Positions 33,169 to 40,814 of a stretch of DNA of 64,000 nucleotides are shown piece after piece. Source of the stretch: Streptosporangium carneum (GTDB taxonomy: Bacteria; Actinomycetota; Actinomycetes; Streptosporangiales; Streptosporangiaceae); the NCBI RefSeq assembly GCF_027922005.1, contig NZ_BSEV01000001.1, positions 707,638-771,637 of the forward strand, read 5' to 3'. The notes under the pieces were generated by a model. It searched no databases. It was not told the DNA's origin and worked only from the letters and a program-made list of their open reading frames with translations. Position 1 is the stretch's first letter. Every line of letters starts with the position of its first letter. The translations under genes and the position numbers were made by a program.

Positions 33169-33899
33169 TGGGGACAGGTTCGCTTGGCGGCGGCGGAAGC
33201 GGAGGTAGCGGAGGAGGGGGAGGTTCCGGCCGCGCCGGTCTGGTCAGCTACCGTTTCTGCGGCGGCTCGATGTCTAACGCAAAGATTTCACAAAACGATA
33301 TTAGAAAGGAAATATCAGACCTGTTAAGTCGGCGAGCCAGCGCAGCATTCCTGAAAAAGCAGTTCACCAGCCCGATCGTGGCAAACATCTACAAGCACCT
33401 AATGAACCTCGCGCTCGCCAGGACTACAGCTGACCCGCTGGATCGACTCACCGAGGGCTTACAGGTCGACTCTACACCTGGCTTTCTTGTGCGGCTCGCC
33501 AACGAAATCGTCAGTGCGGATGCCAGCAGTGAGCCTGACCGACGGGTGCGCGAGACGGCACGTGTTTGCCTAGAAGACTTCCTGATCCTAGCTACCGGGA
33601 ACGACCTCGACCTTTACACGTCAGGGACCCGTCAGGAGGCTGCCCAGAGGCTGAAGTCGTCAGTGCTCGAAAACACTCTGGGAAACTTCCTGGCTAGTCT
33701 GATAGTGCGCGTCGTTGAACGGGAAGAAATAGAGAGGCTCTCGGCTGAGGCCGTGCTGCAGCTTCAGGAAGACGCACAGCGGCGGGCTAATATGGCGATT
33801 GACAGCTTTAAGAGCAAGTTTCCGGCCTACAAATACCGCGACTTCTTCAAGTATGTCCAGCAGGAACCGGCCTGGTTGCTGAGGGAGATTTCCTCATGA
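33168..33899 (+). CDS. QatB-like protein with glycine-rich N-terminus
   Basis: 243 residues. The ATG at 33168 overlaps the CHAT stop. The first 24 residues are MGTGSLGGGGSGGSGGGGGSGRAG, an exposed, flexible tail; after loss of Met it begins with Gly. The rest (35-243) is helical with no enzyme motif. QatB proteins of Qat defence likewise begin MGTS-like and glycine-rich and are encoded directly before the QueC-like QatC, as here; recent work on Qat and type IV CBASS indicates that such QueC-like enzymes attach a deazaguanine to a partner N-terminus. I infer this protein to be the substrate; sequence homology to QatB beyond the tail was not tested. Confidence 0.65.
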   Translation: MGTGSLGGGGSGGSGGGGGSGRAGLVSYRFCGGSMSNAKISQNDIRKEISDLLSRRASAAFLKKQFTSPIVANIYKHLMNLALARTTADPLDRLTEGLQVDSTPGFLVRLANEIVSADASSEPDRRVRETARVCLEDFLILATGNDLDLYTSGTRQEAAQRLKSSVLENTLGNFLASLIVRVVEREEIERLSAEAVLQLQEDAQRRANMAIDSFKSKFPAYKYRDFFKYVQQEPAWLLREISS

Positions 33900-35152
33900 C
33901 CAAAGAGACCACGGTTCGCTGTGAGGTCAGAGGGTTTCGCACCTCATACGGAAGCCAGTACATCCAGTTTGATATCGGCTCAGACCTGGTCATGCGAGCT
34001 GAAGGAGAGTTCGGTCGACGCGGACTGTCCCCCATAGCAGCCGACCTAGTCGATCTCGGCGCGGCCGTTTACCAGATCGAGCGCCAGCTACGTGGCAGGC
34101 AACGCACGAACCCTGCAGTGAAATTCGACCTTCACATCGCATTGCGGGATCCTGGGTCCTGGACCACTCCGGCGTTGACGGCGCTCACTGCGATCCTCGC
34201 AGATCTTGGGAACGCAGAATGGGACGTTAAGGTCCATCAGCGGCGAGACATCCAGGTCGCCGGGCATCAGCGCAACACCGAGCGCAAGGTCGATCGGGTG
34301 GTGCTGCTCTCGGGTGGCCTCGACAGTGCGAGTGGCGCGGCAACCTGCAAAGCTAACGCATCGAGAACCTGCCTCGTCTCCTTCTATACGCGCCAGAAAG
34401 CTTCGCAACGTGATATTTCCAAGATGCTCGGATTCCATCCGCCAGTGCAGTGGCGCATGTCGAGGCGGCCGGGTGGCCGGGGGCACACGTTCCGTTACCG
34501 GAGCTTTTTCTTCCTATGTTTGGGAGTGGCAGTTGCTGATTCGTGGGAAGCGCGGAAAGTGCTGCAGTATGAGAACGGCGTCCTAGCTACTGCCATGCCG
34601 CCGGGGCCATCATGGTTCATGACCCGCCATGCGTATCCGGTGATGCAAGCTCAGATGGCGACGCTCGCGGGTGCCCTTCTCGGCGGCACCTGGAGTGTGG
34701 AGAACCCCTTCCTTCAACTGACCAAGCGGCAGTGCCTTGAGGCCGCCCGGCGTGTGGCAGGGACACAAATGATGGAGGAGGTCGCTGCGCGGACCGAGAC
34801 ATGCTGGTTCCACTGGTCGAACCGCACCGCGGGCGGTCTAAAGGCTCCTGGCATCCCGTGCGGCGTATGTGTTCCTTGTATCGTCCGTAGAACTGCGCTG
34901 TCGGACGGTGCCTACGCGTGGGACCTGTGCGAGGACGAGGTGAAAAATGATCTCTATCATGGCCGGGCTTTCCGGGCCTACTATGGATTCCTCAGTGACG
35001 TGCACAGCGCTGGCGACTCGCTCAGTAAATTCTACGGGCTTATGCCAGCCGCTGGACGGGAACTGTACGTCAGAGACATCTTCACGCTTCAAGAATTTCT
35101 TGATCTCTTCGGACGATTCGCATGCGAGTTCATGGAGACATTTCAGCCATGA
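33896..35152 (+). CDS. QueC-like (QatC-type) ATP-dependent ligase
   Basis: 418 residues, start inside the previous stop (ATGA). A ~130-residue N-terminal extension precedes the PP-loop ATPase motif VVLLSGGLDSASGA (residues 139-144 SGGLDS). HTFRYRSFFFLCLGVAVADSWEARKVLQYENGVLA is the family's central region. Four cysteines, Cys303, Cys322, Cys325 and Cys328 (ETCW; PCGVCVPC), form the expected zinc site. True QueC turns CDG into preQ0; the extension and defence-like context suggest a QatC/Cap9-type enzyme instead. No queD, queE or folE neighbours exist here, so it does not serve queuosine synthesis locally. Confidence 0.88.
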   Translation: MTKETTVRCEVRGFRTSYGSQYIQFDIGSDLVMRAEGEFGRRGLSPIAADLVDLGAAVYQIERQLRGRQRTNPAVKFDLHIALRDPGSWTTPALTALTAILADLGNAEWDVKVHQRRDIQVAGHQRNTERKVDRVVLLSGGLDSASGAATCKANASRTCLVSFYTRQKASQRDISKMLGFHPPVQWRMSRRPGGRGHTFRYRSFFFLCLGVAVADSWEARKVLQYENGVLATAMPPGPSWFMTRHAYPVMQAQMATLAGALLGGTWSVENPFLQLTKRQCLEAARRVAGTQMMEEVAARTETCWFHWSNRTAGGLKAPGIPCGVCVPCIVRRTALSDGAYAWDLCEDEVKNDLYHGRAFRAYYGFLSDVHSAGDSLSKFYGLMPAAGRELYVRDIFTLQEFLDLFGRFACEFMETFQP

Positions 35153-35568
35153 GTGAGCCGATTCGCGCCTTGAGCGTCCGCCAGCCATGGGCCGAACTTA
35201 TAATCAGCGGGCGGAAGACAATCGAGCTAAGAACGTGGACATCTGACTATCGCGGGCAACTGTGGCTGCATGTGGGGAGGAGAGAGGATTTCCGGCTTGA
35301 ATCAGAGTTTGGACTGAAAGGATTATTTCGGGGAGGGTTCATAGGAGCTGTGGAACTGATCGCGATCGTGCCAATGGACGCCCAACGATGGGAATCCTGG
35401 CGAGAACGGCACTGCGAGACCGGCGCCTACCGGCCTGGGCTGTTCGGCTTGATTCTCAAGGATCCCCGCCGCTTCAACACTCCTATCCAGGCGCCCGGCG
35501 CCCTCCGCCTGTTCATTCCTTCTCCTGAGTTTCAGGACCAACTCCGACAAGCAATCAGCATTGAGTAA
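35149..35568 (+). CDS. ASCH-domain protein
   Basis: 139 residues, overlapping the QueC-like stop by four bases. IRALSVRQPWAELIISGRKTIELRTWTSDYRGQLWLHVGRR is the classic ASCH start, with the basic and aromatic residues of the nucleic-acid-binding cleft. ASCH proteins bind RNA or modified nucleosides and some are nucleases or amidohydrolases. In an operon with a deazaguanine-type enzyme it might handle a modified base or nucleic acid; that is inference. Last gene of the operon. Confidence 0.85.
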   Translation: MSEPIRALSVRQPWAELIISGRKTIELRTWTSDYRGQLWLHVGRREDFRLESEFGLKGLFRGGFIGAVELIAIVPMDAQRWESWRERHCETGAYRPGLFGLILKDPRRFNTPIQAPGALRLFIPSPEFQDQLRQAISIE

Positions 35569-35701
35569 ATTCGCAGCGCTGCCCCCTCCGGTCAAATGCT
35601 ATATTGCAGTGGTAGACGGCAAATTAGCTCCGCGCTGGTCATAAGCTAACATGCTGCGCAATGCATGGGCGACAAAGATCGAGTGCACGACTGTTGAGGC
35701 C
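35569..35701. other. Short intergenic segment after the defence-like operon
   Basis: Low-GC sequence without gene. No clear terminator hairpin was found behind the ASCH gene. Confidence 0.4.
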
Positions 35702-36291
35702 GGATCAATAGTCTGCTCAATGCGGAGAAAAGCCACACCGTTCTCGACGGCTTCGGCATCCACACGCTGACAGCGCAGGCTACAACCGCCGTCGAAGACA
35801 ACGGTTCACGGATCATCGACGTCGAAGCCGTCAACATCATCCGTACCAGCTTCGAACGGCTCGGCGGGACCACACTCGTCGACCGCACAGAAGCGCTACT
35901 TGTGCAGAGCTATCAGGCCACCCTCAGTGGTACGGCAGCCCGTATCCGCACCCCGGCCGGCATCACCGACCTCTATGTCGTCACACCTGATGACGTAGAG
36001 ATCGTGGAAGCCAAACGATCGGCGGAGCATGCCTTCGTCCGCCAGGCGCTCGGGCAGCTTCTCGATTACGCGCCTCACAGCCCGCAGCCGGTGACTCGAC
36101 TCACTGGACTGTTCCCTACGCGACCTGCTGATGCCGATGTGCGGCTGCTTCATCGCTACGGCATCGATTGCGTCCACAAGTCCGAGTCGGGAGCCTTCGT
36201 GCGATTGCCGGCGTCTGCGCCGCAGCGAGAAGCCATGATGAAAATCATCCACGGCGATGACGGCGCGGACGAAGGTCTATCTGTCATCTGA
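35702..36291 (+). pseudogene. 5'-truncated PD-(D/E)XK-like nuclease remnant
   Basis: The frame is open from a stop near 35698 to 36291 but has no good start; the only in-frame start is a GTG at 35902. Upstream residues (GFGIHTLTAQATTAVEDNGSR) read like protein, so the 5' end has been lost. The part GITDLYVVTPDDVEIVEAKRSAEHAFVRQALGQLLDYAP matches the D...ExK...GQLxDY pattern of restriction-endonuclease-like proteins. It is probably what is left of another defence nuclease. Confidence 0.6.
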
Positions 36292-36495
36292 TGACCAGAT
36301 GGTGTATCGGCCGGAGGGATGAATCCCCAAATACCTGAAGATCACATTCGTCGGCTCGGTATGATCTTCCACCTCTTGCTGACTCGGGCTGAGGAAGGGA
36401 TCTCAGAAGGTATCGCGGCCTTCGTGCGCTCCTCCCCAAACGCCACTCCTCACCGCACGTGAGGAATTCTTCACCGGATACCTTGGCAGGACCTC
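36292..36495. other. Intergenic segment, nothing recognised
   Basis: No gene or clear site seen. Confidence 0.3.
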
Positions 36496-36705
36496 TTGAT
36501 CATTCCGCCGCGACCGGGCCCGAACTGGTCGTTCAACCCAACGCCCAGTTGGATCGTTCCCGATGGATGGGAACCTCCTGCCGATTGGTCCGCCCCTGAG
36601 ACCGGCTGGTCATCCCCTCCCTCAAACTGGCTTTGGTGGATTGAGAAAGACACGAAGACACCGCCCATGCCTGCTCCCTCACTGCTGCCCCTGACGCAGG
36701 GCGGG
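36496..36705 (+). pseudogene. Trp/Pro-rich N-terminal fragment cut by an insertion sequence
   Basis: The frame begins FNPTPSWIVPDGWEPPADWSAP-type repeats ending WLWW, a common N-terminal module of actinomycete membrane-associated proteins. The homology breaks near 36705 where IS3-type sequence begins; no continuation is seen on the far side. Confidence 0.5.
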
Positions 36706-36763
36706 ACGTTCCCCCTTGAACGTGGACACCTTGGAGACTGGATCTTGAGGTCCAGGGGAAGAT

Positions 36764-36952
36764 ATGTCCCTGATGGTGATGAAGAACTACCCACCCGAGT
36801 TCAAGGCCGACGCGGTGGCGCTGGCGCTGTCGAGGCCGGACCGGACGATCACGTCGATCGCCCGGGATCTGGGCGTCAGCCGTGAGACGCTGCGGGTCTG
36901 GGTGCGGCCCGACACCGTCGGGGCAAGGCATGGTCCCACCCCGCCAGCCTGA
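36764..36952 (+). pseudogene. IS3-family OrfA fragment
   Basis: MKNYPPEFKADAVALALSRPDRTITSIARDLGVSRETLRVWV is the N-terminal HTH of IS3-type OrfA. It then runs into unrelated sequence (antisense of an IS30-type fragment) and stops. Confidence 0.75.
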
Positions 36953-38100
36953 CGAAACCAACGCGTCCCCACCGCCGGCGACACGCCGATCTCCATCGCG
37001 GCGTCCTCTGAACTCACTCCACGAGCGATCGCTCGCCAGAACCGCACACGATCCTCACGCCAGGCGACAGCCAGCCGTCCCAGTGAGGGGATCTGACCGC
37101 GATACAACCGGACAGCCTGCTGCTTCTTGCCCAGGCCCAATTCGCCAACACCTCCAACGACGAAGTGTTGCGAGCACCGATTGAATCCACCCTCGCTACC
37201 GCGATCGGTGTAGAAGATCACCCCGTCGATGTTCCCGCCCCGCATGACCGCGGCCATCTGCAGCGAGGCGACCGTCAGGGCGGCATCGTGATGCTCACTC
37301 ATGGCATAGCCGAGCAGGCGGCGGGAGAACAGGTCCTCCACCGTGGCCAGATACAGCTTGCCCTCATCGGTGAGGATCTCGGTGACGTCGCCGCACCACA
37401 ACACGTCCGCGGCGACCGCATTGAACTGGCGGTGCACCAGCTCCGGTGCCGCAGGCGCTTTGCCCTGCCGGGTCAGCGAGCGGGGCAAACGCCGTATACG
37501 AGCCATCAGGCCGAGCTCCGACATCCGGGTCGCGACCGTGTTCACCGACACCTGCCAGCCGTGTTCGCGCAGGTCATGGGTGATGCGCGGGGAGCCGTAG
37601 GTGCGGCCGGAGTCCTCGAAGGCGGCGGTGATCGCCGCATCCAGCTCCTCTCGCCACCGCTGGCGGTCACCCGGCGCGCGATCACGCCACTTGTAGAACC
37701 AGGACTGCGAGACTCCCAGGATCCGGCAGGCCGTGGCGTGGGGAACGCCATGCTCGGTCTTCTGGGAGGCGATGAAGGCTGCCACGCTCACCGGCCCGTC
37801 GCCTCTTTGACCCACAAGACCACCGAGCGCTTGAGCACTGTGAGGATGGGTGACGTGCCCCCGGGCCCACTCGGCCTTTTGCCGACGCAGCCGGGCCAGC
37901 TCCTCACGCTCGGACTCGATCAGTTCCCCATCAGCATCACGCTCACGGGCCAGGCGGTCCATCTGCATCCAGTTGGCCAGCGTGCTCGCGTTCATCCCCA
38001 GGTCCCTGGCGACCGAGGCGATCGATTTCCCGGCCTCCCGCACGATGCGCACCGCACCGACCCGAAACTCCGGATCGAAGCTGCGTCTGGTCTCTCTCAT
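36787..38100 (-). pseudogene. Chimeric IS3 OrfAB / IS30 transposase fragment
   Basis: From 38100 leftwards: OrfA HTH (FDPEFRVGAVRIVREAGKSIASVARDLG), then OrfB with helix-turn-helix (HATACRILGVSQSWFYKWR) and DDE core (FNAVAADVLWCGDVTEI; FYTDRGSE), cut at 37192 before the last catalytic Glu. The frame continues by chance into an IS30-type N-terminus (VRFWRAIARGVSSEDAAMEIGVSPAVGTRWFRQAGG), then antisense of the OrfA fragment. Confidence 0.8.
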
Positions 38101-38213
38101 GCTCCGACCTCCCCCTGGTCAGGTCTCCACATTACGAGGGGAGGCTCACTGCGTTGTTGCCCGCCCTTCGTCCACACTTGATGATCAGCTCCTCATCCAA
38201 GGTGGAGGCACAT

Positions 38214-38882
38214 ATGATCGAGCTGTTGGCAGTGCTTCTAGCCTCGGGGCTGGCGTGGCTGATCGGCAGCCAGATCACCTACCGCTGGGACGACGTCAAA
38301 CGGCGGCGGGAACTCGATCTAGCTGCCGTCGAGAGCTTCTACCGCGCCTACGGGTCCTTCATCGAGGTCTGGCGGCTGTGGAACGCACACAAACGCCGTT
38401 CGGAGCAGGTTGCGGCCCCCGCCGACATGCAGTGGCAGTGCCTACAGCGGGCGGCCGCCGTAGAGGGGAGCCTTGAGGCGATTCTGATCAAGATCGTGCT
38501 GGAGCGGCGGCTGACGAAGGACGACCGGCTGCTGCTGGGCTGCTTCCGGCAGGCATACCAGTCGCTGCGAGAAAGTGTGCGGGAGGATCGTGAACTGAAG
38601 TGGTATGCCAGGAAGGACGACTACGAGGCTCACCGCCGATACAGGGCGTTTAAGGCACTGGCGGTGTATTCGGCCAGACTCCTGCAGACCAACAGTACGC
38701 GGTGGCTGATCGGGACGCGGCGCACAGACATCCCGTCGAGCGAGGAGAGCATCTGCTTCTTGCTCGCAGCAACCGACGCGGCTCGAAGATACGACTGGCT
38801 GGAGACGGCCGAGCGCATCCTCAACATCACCTCCCTAGTCCCGCAGCGGGACGATGTTCGCCCTGTCGAGGGCACCTCATGA
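38214..38882 (+). CDS. Hypothetical protein with N-terminal membrane anchor
   Basis: 222 residues from the ATG at 38214 behind GGTGGAGG. One hydrophobic helix (MIELLAVLLASGLAWLIG) is followed by an all-helical, Arg-rich cytosolic region (about 25-210) with WRLWNAHKRRSEQVA and LLGCFRQAYQSLRESVRED. The layout is seen in orphan genes of defence islands but no family is recognised. Confidence 0.6.
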   Translation: MIELLAVLLASGLAWLIGSQITYRWDDVKRRRELDLAAVESFYRAYGSFIEVWRLWNAHKRRSEQVAAPADMQWQCLQRAAAVEGSLEAILIKIVLERRLTKDDRLLLGCFRQAYQSLRESVREDRELKWYARKDDYEAHRRYRAFKALAVYSARLLQTNSTRWLIGTRRTDIPSSEESICFLLAATDAARRYDWLETAERILNITSLVPQRDDVRPVEGTS

Positions 38883-39313
38883 GTTCATCGGCGAGCAGGG
38901 CTTGATGTCGGCCTGCTGCATCGCTGCGGCAGTCCCAGATGGGTGTTGAGCAGGGACTGCAGGATTTCGCGACGCCTTGGGGGATCCTTACGGTTCCCTG
39001 CGCTCACCACCGCCCCCTGATCAGCCGTACGAGCCTGCGCAGCCGGGCACGCCAGCGCGGCAACGGCGCCTGCTGGCTGGGCACGAAGCCGAACGGCAAC
39101 CAGCAGTGCACGAGCCGCAGCCCCTCCCGCCACTCGTGCGCCAGAACGTGAACCGGCGGCCGCCAGCGTCCGCGCTCAGCACGAGCGGACGTCGTGGTTT
39201 GCCCGCCATCCCTCCATTAGATGACGAAACTCAAAACCGGGACACTACTCGATGCGCCGCGCAGCCGCAGCTGTGAGACTTGGCGATCCTTGCCGAGTGG
39301 GAGGCGGGTTCCA
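38883..39313. other. 431-bp region without a clear gene
   Basis: On the minus strand one frame reads HEWREGLRLVHCWLPFGFVPSQQ and ends with a stop near 39008, which looks protein-like but has no start codon with a ribosome site. Possibly a gene remnant. Confidence 0.35.
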
Positions 39314-40810
39314 TCATGTCGTCACTGGAGGCTCAGGTTCGAGTACGTCATAGCGGAGCCTAAGGGCCGGAGGCGTCAGCAGCGGGATACGGCGGCGCTG
39401 CGTCCACAGCAGGGGTGTTCCGTCGGTGCGCCGGGCCAGCATCGCGCGCCGCTCCAGCCGCAGGCCATCGGTCGGGATGGCAGCGGGCTCGATTTCGTGG
39501 ACCGGATGGACGGCGGACACGCGCAGCAGGTCGCTCTCCGGCTCGGGCAGCGGGGTGGGCTCGGTAGACAGGTCGGCGGCCCGGCCTTGGACGAATCGTC
39601 GACGGCCCGCGATCTCCTCAATGAGATAGGGGTGCCAGCGCGGGGGAATTCGTGTGGCCACTTGGTAGGTGAAGCTTGGCCGCCCGATCGCGTTCACGCT
39701 TTCGGGCGGTGCTGGATGTGGGTCTTCGGGAGTTGCCTTGTCCCGGCCGCGGAGGCGCTGCTCGACGGCCCAGACGAGGTTGGCGTCCTCATCAATGCCA
39801 AGCGTCACTTCGTCGAGGACTGGTCCGGTCAGGGGGGCTGCGGCCGTTGCCCACACCACCAGTGATTGCGGGTCAAGGCCCTCCGTAGCGAACAGACTCC
39901 AGCCGTCGGCGGGCGGGGACAGCGGCCAGCTTTCGCCGAAGGAGTCGATCACGGTGACGTCGGAGAGTGTGATGATGTGACCTGTGAGGGCGTCGATGGG
40001 GAAGCTGAACCAGTCGTCGGACTGGTTCATGATGAGGTCGATGAGCAGCAGCGTCGCGAAGTGTGAACGGTCCGGTGGGTAGCCGCCGATGTCGACCTTG
40101 CCGTTCTCGATCTGCCACCAGCGGGGCAGCGGCGCCCCCGGGTAGTGGATCCGGCCTGGATAGGCGGATACCTGACAAGTGAGGGTCGAGGCGACAGATC
40201 CGGTGGCGTCCGCGCTGAACCAATCCAGATGTCCGCCGTCGTGCCGCTGCACGCGCAGATTCGCGTCTCCCGCACTGAACTCTGCGTCGTAGCTGAACTC
40301 TGCCGGGTTCCACAGGTCTTCGGGATCGGCGGGAGGCTGCAGGGTTCCAAACCAGTTGAGGTCGAGCCCAAGGTCGGTGCGGTCCCACAGTGCGCGGCCG
40401 TCGTAGCCACTGCCGTCGAGCAGATCGTAGGGCGTCGGCAGCTCGGCCAGAAGTAGCGTCGGGTCGTCGGTAGGTAGTGGGCGGCCCGCTGCGGCGGCGG
40501 CGGCCTCGACGAGCCGCCCAGCGGTCACCCTGCGCCCCGCGGTCCAGAAGTCGCCCGGCTCCGACTCTACGATCGCTTCTGCCGGTGTGGTCAGCGGATC
40601 GGCCCCGTCCGGCACCTGGATCGGAGTCAGCCGGATGTTGTAGGAGATTTGGACCGGTGAGGAGGCGTCCTCGCCTTGATGCTCGCCGAGCTGCCACTGC
40701 CGCCCGAGCAGCCATGCCGGGTCAGCGACCTCGGCCGCGAAGCCACGAGCGAGGTCGTCCAGCAGTGGTTCGGCTTCTAGCCTGCGCACGATGTCGTAGA
40801 TGGTGACCAT
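39314..40810 (-). CDS. Unrecognised 498-residue protein, last gene of the DUF6603/M64 operon
   Basis: Start at the ATG 40810, five bases after the stop of the 1203-residue gene. Mixed alpha/beta protein without signal peptide or membrane segment. Features: VRRLEAEPLLDDLARGFAAEVADPAWLLGRQWQLGEHQGEDASSPVQISY near the start, DLWNPAEFSYDAEFS, PGAPLPRWWQIENGKVDIG and DWFSFPIDALTGHIITLSDV. No catalytic motif I know. The WLLGRQWQ.GE opening suggests a conserved structural family. Confidence 0.7.
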   Translation of the reverse strand: MVTIYDIVRRLEAEPLLDDLARGFAAEVADPAWLLGRQWQLGEHQGEDASSPVQISYNIRLTPIQVPDGADPLTTPAEAIVESEPGDFWTAGRRVTAGRLVEAAAAAAGRPLPTDDPTLLLAELPTPYDLLDGSGYDGRALWDRTDLGLDLNWFGTLQPPADPEDLWNPAEFSYDAEFSAGDANLRVQRHDGGHLDWFSADATGSVASTLTCQVSAYPGRIHYPGAPLPRWWQIENGKVDIGGYPPDRSHFATLLLIDLIMNQSDDWFSFPIDALTGHIITLSDVTVIDSFGESWPLSPPADGWSLFATEGLDPQSLVVWATAAAPLTGPVLDEVTLGIDEDANLVWAVEQRLRGRDKATPEDPHPAPPESVNAIGRPSFTYQVATRIPPRWHPYLIEEIAGRRRFVQGRAADLSTEPTPLPEPESDLLRVSAVHPVHEIEPAAIPTDGLRLERRAMLARRTDGTPLLWTQRRRIPLLTPPALRLRYDVLEPEPPVTT

Positions 40811-40814
40811 AACT

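Larger units (their letters stand above)
36706..38150. mobile_element. Mosaic of truncated insertion sequences (IS3 / IS30 types)
   Basis: Three partial transposases are fused: an IS3-type OrfA start on the plus strand (36764-36930), an IS30-type N-terminus on the minus strand (about 36920-37190), and an IS3-type OrfA-OrfB on the minus strand (37192-38100). None is complete, so the block is inactive. Exact terminal repeats could not be set. Confidence 0.7.

Noticed and set aside
33896-35152. Queuosine biosynthesis gene queC
   Set aside because: Longer than QueC, lacks the other queuosine genes nearby and sits in a defence-like operon.
36787-37190. Single intact 437-residue transposase
   Set aside because: The C-terminal third is an IS30-type fragment plus antisense sequence joined by chance to IS3 OrfB.
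39873-40715. Arg-rich frames opposite or beside the 498-residue gene
   Set aside because: Composition is that of out-of-frame high-GC sequence; the main frame has consistent codon bias.
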